Shown here: piece after piece, positions 1-11,305 of the stretch
Numbering within the stretch: the stretch's first letter is position 1
Layout of the letters: each line of letters starts with the position of its first letter
Source of the DNA: Bryoerythrophyllum caledonicum
Lineage: Eukaryota > Streptophyta > Bryopsida > Pottiales > Pottiaceae
Direction of reading: 5' to 3'
NCBI GenBank assembly: GCA_963971425.1
Contig: OZ020520.1
Location: 28,675,535 to 28,739,534 of the forward strand
DNA length: 64,000 nt
Made by a program: the position numbers and the translations under genes
The notes under the pieces: model-generated
Told to the model about the DNA's origin: nothing
The model's input: only the letters and a program-made list of their open reading frames with translations
The model's database searches: none

Positions 1-226
1 ATCCATCGCCCATTCAGCTTCATGATTTTCGAGGCTTTTCGTACCTAGTGTTTCAATAACTCTGAAACATGCTCTATACAATGGGATTGTCGTCACCCTT
101 AGATCGAACAGACACGGACTGATTCATGACCGGATTTTGGGGTGACGTTAACTCTCTAATTTCATTACACGCCCAATTCAGCCAATGAGTTGAATTTCGT
201 ATTTCTGACATTGTCACATTGGTCAG

Positions 227-2935
227 CTGTTGGAGATGACGGAAACCAAGCTCGCTTTGGAACAGGGAGCTCATGCTCTCTCAAGTGCGCAGGTTTCTTG
301 CTGAACCTATCACTCTCTTGGTCAGTCATTTATGAAGGAAACTTAGCTGCTACTATTTTTTGTGGTTCTGGGTGCCATTGCTTCGCGATTAGCGTTTGTA
401 ACTTCGCCGGGGTTTTGTGGCTTCGTGAAACTCACAATTTCTGAACTTTCGTATTTGCATTTGCTTTTGCAGGCTGACAAGTATCGCAAAGAACTGGAGA
501 TATGTTGCAACGATTTGAGCACTTGTTTAGAGATTAACTCGACATTGACGATGTAAGTGAAGTCTCCGATCTGAATGGCGTGCTTCTCCTCTGCTTCCTT
601 TTATGGCATGAAAGCGGTTGTTGACTCTTTGCTGACTTACAATGCCATATACCTTTTTGCAGGCAAGCGGAGCAGCTGAAATCTCAAGTCGCGCAGCTCA
701 ATGCTCGATGTGAAGAGCAGCAGCAAGATCTGAAATTCCTTAAGGTAGACTCTAGTGTGCTTAGAAGTACGCGATGTTCTGTAGCGTTAATAATCGTGGT
801 CAGCTTTTTGGGGAATACTTTTCGTGTTTGCATCCTGGCTTGTTTTTGTGAACGTCATGCTGACTTCGTAACTCTCGACAGGCCCTGCCAATGGGGCGCT
901 ACGAGGAGTTGGAGCTAGAACGGTCGGTACACTTGCAAATCATTGAAGACCTGAAAGCTCAACTTTTGCAACAACAGGTTAATCATTACCCTAAACTTTC
1001 ACAGTACTATTTATTTGTACAAACTCCTCGAAAAACCCTGTTGTGAGGTTACTACCGGTAGACTAAACGCGTTATTCTGAATCTTATCCATCAGTTTCTG
1101 TACATGGAGTTGCTCTAAGCTTCATATGTTGTGCAGAAAGAGAATGAAGAGCTTGAAGGGAAGCTTGAACGGAGCGTCGAGCGTGACGATGACGCTAAGG
1201 TTGTGGTTCAGGACAAGCACACTGTACACCAGGGCCAATCTCAAGACCAGACTCAGGTGATTACCAAGCTACTCTGCTTGAACTTTCACCATGAGTTCCA
1301 CTTCAAAACTTGCTAGTTTTGTATAGCATCGCGAGAGTATATGTCGAACATGGGTTATTGCTAAAGTCCTCTTATCCTTGGGTGAAGCAGGTTCAAGCGA
1401 AGGTTTCTGTCAACCCAGAGCTTAAACTTTACGTGGACGAAATCACGACTGACCAAGGTTCCTTATTCGATGAAGATATCGAGCAAATACACGTCTGCGA
1501 TGTGAAACAAGCAGCAATGGAGACTGAATTTGAGACGTTTTCGGAGCTGATGAGGGAGAAGGAGTCGCTTTTGGACGAAGATCTCGATAAGTTGGATGTG
1601 CCAAGCAAGCGACAGAGCTTGGAGTCTGAGTTCGAGGCATATTCAGGGGTTCTAGAGGAGAGAAAGTCGTTCGTGTCTGAGGATTTCGTGCACCAAAGAG
1701 TCGCTGCGAAGACCTTAGAGATTGCATCGCATTTCGAGCCGTTCACTGAGCTCATGGAAGGGGAAGAGATACTGTTGAGAGAGAGCATGGAGCAAGCTGA
1801 CTGTAATCCGAGTATGGATCTTCTTTCAAAGTTTGAAATGATTAGCTCGCAACCAGTAGTGGATAGTGGCCCAGAGGTCGAGAAACCCCTTACAGAGCCT
1901 GAGACAACTTCTTTCCCGCAGATTGCACTATCTGCTCATGATGACTCCGGAACGCCTTTCCTGGTTGCGGATTCACATGAAGTGGAGACGAAGTCAGATT
2001 GTGGAACACACTCGGTTGTAGTGGGGGCTACAGAAGCATCCTCTGTACCAGTACCCGAAGATGAGGTGGCCATCGTCTCAGAGGTCATTTCGCAGCAACC
2101 AATGGTCGTCAACACAGAGGAATCTTTGGTCTTATCAGAACCTAGTGAGCTGAATCTACCCACTCTTGGGGGTTCAGAAGAAGACGTAATCAATACAGCG
2201 ACCGTAATCACGAAGACGTCTTCAATGGAGCTTGACGATAAAGAATCAACTCTCGTGTCCAGCAATGAAGACACTCTGCCGAGCATTAGAGAGATTGTGG
2301 TCGCCATCGCGGACGATTTGCTCTTGAACGAAGACAGTGTTGTCGCCAATGTAGACGGTTTGCTCATGATCGAAGACACTGTCCCCGCGAACAAAGATCG
2401 TGTGTGCTCGAACGAAGAAGGCAGTGTGCCCACAACCGAAGGCCGTGTGCCCACAACCGAAGGCGGTGTGCCCACACCCGAAGCCAGTGTGCTCATAACC
2501 GAAGCCAGTGTGCTCACAACCGAAGCCAGTGTGCCCACAACCGAAGGCGGTGTGCTCACAACCGAAGGCAGTGTGCCCACAACCGAAGGGGGTGTGCTCA
2601 CAACCGAAGGGGGTGTGCTCACAACCGAAGGGGGTGTGCTCACAACCGAAGGGGGTGTGCTCACAACCGAAGGGGGTGTGCTCACAACCGAAGGGGGTGT
2701 GCTCACAACCGAAGGGGGTGTGCTCACAACCGAAGAGGGTGTGCATATCAACGGAGACTGTGTGGTAACGGACGAAGACAGCACTTCCATCAACGATGTG
2801 AAAACCACGGCAGATACTGAGACTAGGACAGTCCTGGAGACATGTACCTTGCACGCGAATGATGAGGAATCAATGAAGACGGTTGGGGATGAAGATGTGG
2901 CGAGCTCGAATTCAGATTCAGGCCTTCAAGAGTGA
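227..2935 (+). CDS. Acidic coiled-coil protein with two internal repeat regions, 5' partial
   Basis: Six exons join in frame: 227-292, 473-552, 663-744, 882-977, 1137-1256 and 1391-2935, ending in TGA. All introns are GT-AG. The first visible exon starts at an acceptor, so the gene begins upstream, probably outside the window. The first five exons encode a Glu/Gln/Lys/Leu-rich coiled coil (for example the stretch ELEGKLERSVERDDD). The last exon starts with about three imperfect 34-residue repeats, each with an acidic (S/L)DED core followed by EFE(A/T)(Y/F)S. It then runs through a Ser/Thr/Glu-rich acidic stretch into 15 seven-residue repeats of the GGVLTTE type and a Ser/Asp/Glu-rich tail. 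I see no catalytic motif and do not recognise the family. A scaffold or cytoskeleton-associated role would be a guess from composition. The host gene is supported by five introns with consistent phases. Confidence 0.72.
2420..2734 (+). repeat. In-frame 21-bp minisatellite coding GGVLTTE-type heptads
   Basis: Fifteen 21-bp units, consensus ggtgtgctcacaaccgaagg plus one g. The unit length is a multiple of three, so several frames on both strands stay open and produce long spurious ORFs. The first eight units vary (RVPTTEG, ASVLITE); the last seven are nearly identical GGVLTTE, which suggests recent expansion at the 3' side. Confidence 0.95.
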
Positions 2936-3936
2936 CTTGATTAGTCCAGTCCCGGCTGATCAAAGTCGTGTTCTTGGCGCGTCCTGGCATTGGCCGCTGA
3001 GGAGTAACATTTTAGAACTCCAGGAGCCAGCTCATGCATTTACATGTTTAACCAGTAGAAGGGGCGATATATGGGAGGCGGTCGATGCGGAGAGCCGAAA
3101 CCTAAAGCAACCATGCACAATTGGGTTAACATCAACCCACTGGTTCATTCTGCCTCGTTGAAGATGCCCAAGATGACGAAATCATTTTACTCTGATTAGT
3201 GAATCATCGCTGGAGGTCATCGTCCAATGGTTTTTAAATTTTCCCGAGTCCCAACCAGCGGAGCCAGTCACAGACAGACGCAGACCACGAAGCGATGGCT
3301 GAAATACAGGTCTGGATCGTTTTCAGTGTTCGTGTATTGAAGACGAACAGCTCGGACAGATAATTGAGGTTTGACTGAACTCACTAACCATTTACTTTCG
3401 AGTATTTTACATACACATTGTCCGTAGTTATTCAATTACTGTATCTAACCCTCGATCACGCTTAGCTTTTTGAGGCCGGGCAAGGATTGTTCGGCTGGTG
3501 AACGTCAGTAGTTCATGCATCCTGGTGGAGAAGGTAGTTATTTCCAAGTTTTCTAGTTCCCTAACTGAAGCTGGATTCCCTCCGAGCATCAATATCTTTT
3601 CAGCAGATATGGCGCCGACTCAAACCTATCCTTGTACAGATTCATTCCTCTATTTCGCGAGCCGAGCAATCCTTCTCAGAGGCCTTAGAGAAAGTAAGTA
3701 GTTTGAGACGAAAGAAAGCGAGGTCATGGTCGAACCATGAGTCTTAGCCGCCGTTAGCCGCCTCTTTCCTGATTGTAGGTACTCAGAGCTATGTAGGGAT
3801 GATTTAATCATACGAAATGAGAAAAGAGGTCAAAGCTCTTGATATCTTTGCCTCACTTCACAACCAGCTCATAAGTTCGTGAAATACTTCTCTGTTTGGA
3901 TCAAGTTAATGATACAAGATTTCACCCTCACCATTC
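2936..3936. other. Intergenic spacer between two convergent genes
   Basis: This stretch holds the 3' flank of the coiled-coil gene and of the minus-strand ATP synthase gene. No ORF here has convincing coding features; the 67-codon ORF at 3498-3701 has no recognisable motif. Confidence 0.6.
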
Positions 3937-5837
3937 TCAAAGGTACTTCCGATGGTCGATATCGCTGACACGCACATCTATCTTGATATCATCTCTGCGA
4001 AACGCAGGTGTCCCATCAATTCAGATGTAACCATAGCCACCCAAAAAGAAGAATAGAAAGCAGGAACCGGTGCCAATTGAAGGTGAGGAAGGAGATAACT
4101 TACCTCCGTTTGATGCTGTCAATCTTCTCGAACGCCACATTTCTGAACTCTTCCAGCTCCGCCTTCGCTGCCGCGTATTCAGCCTCTTCCTCCAGCTTTT
4201 CCAGGTCTGCATCCTTGATCCCGAGCCTGAGCAGAGGACCATCGTAACGTTACCACTAGAAAAATGAATGTGGTGTTATAATGGGTGTACGTGTGGGAGA
4301 ACATGGGGAGCTATCTTGAGACAATTGCTCCAGTTCCTTACTTGGCATTGATCTGGTCAATCTCTTTCTTCCAAGCTGACATGTGACTGACGTCGTCGGT
4401 TCGGAGCGGCTTGCCGATGCTCTTCTCCAGCCTCGTCAGAGCTTGCAGCATCATGTCGTCAGCTCCCATGTCATCTTCAATTCCAGCCCTTTTCACCCAC
4501 ACGCATCGAAGTGAGATCAGGGTGAGCACGTCTGCAAGCATATCAGACATTGATTGGCTCGGAAGCAGGGCAGGAGTTGATTGACCAGATTGGGGCTACT
4601 TGAACGTTAGAGATGCCCTTCAAGGTTTGGAGTTCGGTAGCAAGATTGGAGAGTTTGGTTGTGAGTTGCAAACAAAGGATGCATTCTACTATTTAAGGAC
4701 CATTGAGACTGGGGGTTTGTAATCTTTCCATATGCGGAGTATTGAGACCTAATTAGCCGAACTCCAGTTGACTCTGTGGGTAGCTCTGTTACCTAGACCA
4801 TAATCCATGCCGGAAAACGAAAATGAACAGAAGAGGCAGAGAAGAGGGGATGGTGATGAGTACTCGCTACGAAGGCTTCGACAGTTGTTCAGAATGGTGC
4901 GCACGTCTGCAGCATCTTCCGCAGCCCCATCCAGAAGATTTGCTATCTTCCGTGTAAGGGATGGAATTCCAAGACTACAAGATCACCAACCCCCAAGTAA
5001 ATGTGAGATCATGGTTGCAAATTCAGTTAGGGTTTCGATATCACTGGAAGTCTACATTCTAATGCTGCACATATTACACTCAGAAAGGCCTAATGAAACT
5101 GGAATGCCCGATTGGATGTAATGAGCTGGCCCACCTTTCCCGGATTCTCGCTTGCACCTCGAAGTAGGCTTTTACATTGCTTTCGTTCATGTGGTCCATG
5201 TCGAGTTTGGTCTGGGATATCGCCTCCAGGTACGTTCTGAAGTTCTTCTGCTGCCTGATGAACACTTTCTTCACAATGTCGTCTATCAAGAAAATTGAAC
5301 ACACGAGTCAGCAACTTGCAGGATATTCCAGGTATCGAGACTCGTGCTCCACGGATGACGACAACAGCTCATCCCTGTTGCCGCAAGCATCGAGAAGAAC
5401 TTCTCCTGGAACCAGTCAAGAGTTTAAGGCAGGAGGGTGGAGACTGTGACCTCACCATCTGCAGCTTTAGGACCACCACTCAAGAACCTACCGAACACTG
5501 TCAACCGCTCCGGTCTCGTCGCTTTAACCTGAAATCACACCCACGCAATGAACAGATGCCATTGGCTTCTGAAGCTTCTCCAACAAGAAACCACAAAGAA
5601 AACAGAGACGAATCTCCACGACAGAGAAATAATTCTTCCTCACGCGCAGAAAAAGAACTGTACGCCACTCTGATCAACTTCTTTTCTCCTACACAGAGCT
5701 CAACCAAAGAAACCACGTGAAGCCTGATATGACTAAAATGGCGCCACCATGTGAGAGTGACGTGAAACGCCGAGAGAAAGGGTGTGGTGGAGTACCCGGC
5801 GGAGGGAGCATGCGGCGAGGCGGGCGAGGGCGGCCAT
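3937..5837 (-). CDS. Mitochondrial ATP synthase 24 kDa subunit (FAd/MGP1-like)
   Basis: Six exons read on the minus strand: 5837-5796, 5528-5456, 5282-5135, 4488-4342, 4226-4104 and 3994-3937. They give 591 bases, 196 residues and a TGA stop, with phases matching at every GT-AG junction. The N terminus, starting MAALARLAACSLRRV, is Arg/Ala/Leu-rich without acids, like a mitochondrial presequence. The C-terminal half carries the signature of plant ATP synthase 24 kDa subunits: an IRER.G..D.MGADDMML..L stretch, a GKPLR segment, LGIKDADLEK, and a closing DIDHRKYL. The known role is a plant-specific peripheral subunit of the F1Fo ATP synthase in the inner mitochondrial membrane. The protein is shorter than the roughly 240-residue Arabidopsis version, the difference lying at the N terminus. 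The identity is fairly secure; the first two exons are the least certain part. Confidence 0.75.
5316..5405 (-). other. Possible 30-codon cassette exon inside intron 2
   Basis: Inside the intron between exons 2 and 3 of the ATP synthase gene lies an open 90-base segment preceded by AG and followed by GT. It would enter and leave in phase 1 and so add exactly 30 residues without shifting the frame. The flanking introns would be only about 50 and 33 bases, short for a plant, so it is more likely plain intron. Confidence 0.25.
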
Positions 5838-7174
5838 GGCGACGTGCATGCATGCAAATGAGGAGCGTACGTCGAGAGATCTGGCGCTGTGCACGCAGTA
5901 GAGTTAACTTGGACGATGGGCTTCGACAGGTTTTTAGTATGCGCGGGAGACGGGAACTCAAATGCGTCACTGCGTCCCCAAACCGACTGTCGGGGTTGTG
6001 TCCCAAGGAGGATGTATTCCAGGCCTTGTTTTTTTCTTTTTGGCGATCTGGAGCCAAATTGCGATTTTTTTTCTCCAGGGAAGGAATACTCCCAAAAAAG
6101 TGGGAAAATTATGATTTTACATCACCAAAACTTCATTGATGGCCGTTGTTGTATGGCCGTATTGCCACTAATGAACAGCTCGGGCTCCATCCTATCGCCA
6201 AAAAGGATGTACAATTCTATGTTTATGGAGATGTATTTTCCAAAATGGATATTTATGGAGGAAATTTGGTTTCGTATGGTTTCAGGAGAAAGCTAGAAGT
6301 GCTATAGCTCCGTGGCCTCTGTAGCCACTGTGGCTATCCCACTATAACCAAAATATAAAGGTTGATGTATTTGTTATTTTGGCGGTTTTAAGTGTTGTTC
6401 GTGGAGACTTTTTAGATGCAAAGTCTATGCGCAATCTAAGAGTCCTTAACCCCAAAAGGACAGAGCCTATGGCCGTGGCATCAAATTCCCAATTTCCATT
6501 CCATTGCGTGCTCTATTTCTTCATGAAATATAGTTGGAATTTTTTCTTTTTCTTTTCATAAATGAAATCACATGTCTTGGTTTTGTCACAAAAATTGGAG
6601 ATTTTTGAGTGAAAATTTATAGATATTGTGACCTTCCAAAGGAAAGTTGAAGAAATTTTATATCAAATACAACGTATGCCTAAAAAATTTGAAAATTTCA
6701 CCAGAGGTGCTCATTATAGTACCAAAAGTTGAGTTGTAGATGAAACTTCAATGTTTTGCTAAAATTAGTATATATATCAACCTTATATATTGGCCCAAAG
6801 TTCAAACTGCAATAACTTATTCAATTTTATGTATTTTTCAAATTTTTAAATTGGAATGGAAACTAGACTTCATAAGCTTTGTTTCATTAGTTGGGCTTGA
6901 ATTCAAAAAATATAATTTGAATAACTCCAATTCAAAGTTGGAGCAAGAGCTAGTAGTTTCTAAAATACACTACATTGAGATCCATGTCACAAAAAAATTC
7001 TTCTCTTGATAGAATATGACTACCTCAACAAGGCAAGTTTCATCATCATCTATTACTTACACATTCAATGAACTCTCCAAAAAAGAATTAGATGAAAAAA
7101 AATCATTCAGATTGATTATCATCGTAGAATTGTCATGAGAGAAGCCAATTTTTGGCTCTTCTAACGCTCCTAGG
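5838..7174. other. Upstream region of the ATP synthase gene, then AT-rich intergenic DNA
   Basis: The first 200 bases upstream of the minus-strand start are GC-rich and are the likely promoter and 5' UTR. From about 6,300 the sequence becomes AT-rich with short ORFs lacking any recognisable motif. I see no gene here. Confidence 0.5.
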
Positions 7175-7178
7175 TTAA

Positions 7179-8238
7179 CTCTTGAAGTCCCTTGACAATT
7201 TTTCTCAAAAACTAGTCGGAAACTGCCACTGTCAAAAAGAGGCACAAAAATCACATTTTCAAATGACATTTAGGATTGTTAACCATAAGATCAAAAACAA
7301 GACTCATATACAAGTATGCCATATTTTTTGGTAGCAATCCACCACACGGATATGAAGGTTATAGTGTTTGAAGTGCAAGAAATACTTATTTTCCTCTCTT
7401 GCCCGGCAAGGGAGGCCCACTTGGACTTAGCATATCTTGTAACAATTACACTCATTAAAAGTGTGTTCAAAACCATTATCAATATGATCCATATGGTGTT
7501 ATCTAACTATGTGCAAAACTTGGGATCAAATCGAGAGTTATTACATGTGGAAATAAATACTTTAGTAAAAAGGGGTAAAAAACCCATGAGCATGAGTACA
7601 AAAGTGGTAAAAAAATTCTTCCTAATTGAAATCTTACAAATTTAAGAATCCCAACGGCTTATATGTGCCACATTCATTTTCCACTTTTGGAAAAATGATT
7701 TTCAAAAAATTATAAAATCTCTCATTTTCATAAATTTATTGAATCATTCAAGCATTATGGGGGAGGACAAGGCTTGAAATTGGGGACCCTTCATGAGATA
7801 AAGAGCCACATCATTCATCCACTCCCCCAAGAAGTTAGGGTCTTTAACATTTGACTTCAAGTCAAGACCATTCTTTTTTATCTATTTTTTATTGGTCCAT
7901 ATTACTTGGACTTCGTAGGGTCTTTCCTTGCACTATTCTCTTCCATGGTTTTTGTCCCACCCTTCGTCCACCCTTTGTGCCCCTACTTACTTCCTCTCTT
8001 TGACAATTTTGTTTCATTCGTCCACAGGGGTGCTTAGGCTGTCCGGTGTCCCTATTTTTTACTTTGAGCGGTGTTAACTTTCAAACCATCACTCCAAAAC
8101 AAAAAAAAAAATCCTCTACGAAGCACTTATCACGGACAATCTTATATCAATTATTTTTTTTAAAAGATTTTTTTCCATATTCTAGAAACTTGCCCAAAAT
8201 TAAAATCCTCCCCTCAAGACGAAATGGTCCTTTAGGGG
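7179..8238. mobile_element. TTAA-flanked non-autonomous DNA element, copy 1 (piggyBac-like ends)
   Basis: Bounded by TTAA at 7175-7178 and 8239-8242. The right end is ggtcctttagggg. The left end is decayed (CTCTTGAAGTCCCTTGACAA) but aligns base for base with the left end of the copy at 9446, including the following segment tttctcaaaaactagtcgga. The two copies share internal sequence through to the right end. No transposase coding is visible. Confidence 0.7.
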
Positions 8239-8242
8239 TTAA

Positions 8243-9182
8243 GGTAGAAGGCACTATTCCCATTAATTTAAGGCATGCAACATACTTGTAATAATGATAT
8301 TCTTTGAACAAAAATATTCACACTTGAAACTTTGGATGTGAGCTTGACACGTTCCCATGGGTGCAATTTATATTTATAATTCTTGAAATTTTGTATAAAG
8401 ATGTAAGAAGACTAGGGGTACATAGCATTATAACTTTTATTTTGGGCGGACCTCTGGAAAATAAGTTATGCCATCTAAAAAAAACTCCTCGAGTGGACGC
8501 ACGTCAGGAACTCCATAAACTTTTGCTAGAACATTGCTAGGACATTGCTAGTATTTTTAATACTAGCAAGTAATGTTATTTCCTTTGATATTGTCAAAAA
8601 AAAATTAGTGAAAAATACCATTTAAACCCAAGTCAAACATTTTCACACATTCTCGGGCAAGGTACAAAAAAAAATTCCTCATAAAATTTAGATCTTCATA
8701 CTTTATACTTTTTGTTTCTTCTAATGTTAGATGTATTGACCCTTTGGATTTTCATTCTAAAACATACCAAGTTCACAATAACTATAACATGAATTGGCAA
8801 TTTTTGAACCTTGAGCCCTTGCACAATTTCTTAAAAATATACTTCACCCCTTCTTTACCTCTAAAATTGGTGTACATGGATCTAATATCATGCTTGACAT
8901 GATGGTAATGAATTTTGACCTTGAGTAGTGCACTTTGACACCAAGTGACATCAAAGTCTGCTGATCTACTCAAACAATACAATCTTTTAATTTGTGCGGT
9001 CAAATTATGACATTATCTGAGTATATGACATTATGTGTGTATATTACTTAAAAAGTCTCCATTGAGATCCTACGGTAAAAACTAGAAATAAAAGTTTTTG
9101 TTTCCTTCTTTATACATTGCATTAGAACCAGCAAGTTTTGAAGTGTTTTTTCTTGTGTAAAATTGTCCAAGAAATTTAGGGG
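8243..9182. mobile_element. TTAA element, right-end copy of a second subfamily
   Basis: The right end gaaatttagggg is followed by TTAA at 9183-9186. The interior from about 8,390 matches the 32073-33016 element over several hundred bases (shared blocks include gcaagtaatgttatttcctt, caaagtctgctgatc and aaataaaagtttttgtttcc). The left end is not clearly preserved, so the start is approximate. Confidence 0.6.
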
Positions 9183-9445
9183 TTAATGTAAAAAACAATC
9201 CATTTTGATTTGCATATAAATTGATGAAGGAAATCCTTGTAGGCCCTTCTAGTGTTGGTAGAGTGGTTCATTCATGTATACATATCATCCACCACTTACT
9301 TTCACCATTTTGGTAATATTTTGTTCCATAATCAAATACATTACGGTAAGAGAATTAGAGACTAAGGAATTAAATAAAGATGCATTTGTAAGAGAACACT
9401 TCTGGTTCCACACGATATTAGTATCGTTCACCTTCTATCATTTAA

Positions 9446-10570
9446 CCCCTAAAGTTCCTTGGCAATTTTGCTCAATTACTAGTCCAAAATTGCCATTGTA
9501 AAAAAGAGGCACAAAAATTACATTTTTGAGCAAAATTTTGGGCTTTTGACCGTAAGATCTTTATATATACTCCTATTTAAACATGTCACATTTTTATTGG
9601 TTGCAGTCCACCGCATGGATATGAATATTATAGCGTTTGAAGTGCAACATAATGTTTTTTTGTTGCCCCTTGCCCGGCAAGGTCAGCCCTTTTTGACTTC
9701 GCATATCTTGTAACTTTCACACTTAAGTGTATTTGGAACCGTTACCAATATGATTCATATGATATTAGCTAATTGTGTGCAAAATTTAAGGTCAAAACAA
9801 GGAGTGATGCATGTTGAAATATATAGTTTGGTGCAAAGGGGTACAAAAACGTGACTGACTTCAAAAATGGAGTGGAAATGTTTCTTGCATACAACTTTAC
9901 AAATTTGTGAATCCCAATGGTTCAAAATTGTCATTCCATTTTTTTCTTTTTAGGAAAAAGAATTGGGTAAAAATAGTAAAATCTTTAATTTTGAATGATT
10001 TATTGAATTATCCAAGCAATTTTTGGTAGGGCAGTCTTTGAAAATGGGTCTTGTTTGTCAAATGTTGGGCCACGTCATCTCACTTACTTCCTCTAAAATT
10101 CAAAGTCTTTAAACTTTTTTTCACACGAGAAAAATCCAATGTGGTGGGCCTTGTTGGTCCCTCCGCGGGTCCCGTGAACTACTAGCGGGCCCAATCCAAT
10201 ACCATTTTAATTTATTTTTCTTTAAGATTTTTTTTTATCTTTAAGAAAGGCATCTTTCGAGGTTCTTCTCCCACCCATGATTTGGATTGCCTTACCCTTC
10301 CTCCACCCTTGTGCCCCTATTTACTGCCCCTCTTTGACACTTGTATTTCATTGGTTCACAAGGTTGGCCCAAGGTGCCCATCGACCCTATATTTGACTTC
10401 AAAGGCCAATAGCTTTCAAACTATGAGTCCAAAAAAAAAAACCCCCCTCAAAGCTCTTATCTGGGACAATCTAGAATTTTTTTTTAAAAACTAAAAAAAA
10501 TTGTTTTGATTTTTAGGAACGTACCCAAAATTGAAATTGTCCTCTTAAGGGACACTAGGTCCTTTAGGGG
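9446..10570. mobile_element. TTAA-flanked non-autonomous DNA element, copy 2
   Basis: Clear ends: TTAA at 9442-9445, CCCCTAAAGTTCCTTGG at the left, cctttagggg at the right, and TTAA at 10571-10574. It is 1,125 bp long and related throughout to the 7179-8238 copy. There is no ORF of note. Confidence 0.8.
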
Positions 10571-11140
10571 TTAAAAAAGAACCTTAACATGTTCCATTGT
10601 ATGGATACAATAGACATTTTATATTTACAGTATATCATTAATGATGGATTTCAATGGGTCTTTATTATGCAACACGCAATTAAGTAATTTTTCTCTTGCC
10701 CTTTTAAATTGTACATTTCTACAACAATATTGCGCATAAAAATGTTATAATTGTTGATTTTTGAGGACAACTTCCACAAATAAAAATGGCCGGCACAGAG
10801 TTTATTGTACAGTTTAAAATAATGGTTCTTGATGCCGTCATAAGGCATTTTTAGCATTTATATTCAGCATCCAATCAATAATTAGTAAGCAAACATATGA
10901 TGTAACGTCTATATTGTGAAGAAGCACACCATGATCTCTATTGTAATAGATAGAGACACAATTACCTTAAATTATACAAAATAAAATGAATGCCTAACTA
11001 GAATATTTTATAGACTACAAGACATACATATGGCAGTGATTTGTATCAATGATAGGAAAAAGCTACAATCATATAGAGTATTGTTTTACAATATATTATA
11101 TGTAAGGACAAAATATAGTTATAGTTACCTTCCATATACT

Positions 11141-11305
11141 TTATAATTTCCATGCATATTATACTTATATTTCTTCCGTCATGTACAACGTAAGAAGAAA
11201 AGTTGGTGACAAACGTCCGTTATTGATAGCTTCAATTACTACATTGCAATATATTCTACTATATGAGCCTTGACCAATTGAAGAGTATACATCTTGCTTT
11301 CAAAC
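11141..11305 (+). repeat. Direct repeat, upstream copy, beside Helitron 1
   Basis: This segment starts near actttataatttccatgca and includes ctacattgcaatatatt. It recurs in the same orientation at 14560-14725 with moderate divergence, so the two copies bracket the Helitron coding relic. Confidence 0.65.

Noticed and set aside
2420..2734. CRISPR array
   Set aside because: The units are contiguous without unique spacers and lie inside a coding exon.
1936..2854. Long minus-strand ORFs of 290 and 202 codons and extra plus-strand frames over the heptad repeat
   Set aside because: A 21-bp repeat keeps all frames open; the plus-strand frame continues a spliced gene, the others do not.
5501..6139. 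ORFs of 118-140 codons overlapping the 5' part of the ATP synthase gene
   Set aside because: They run through its first intron and promoter in other frames and carry no motif.
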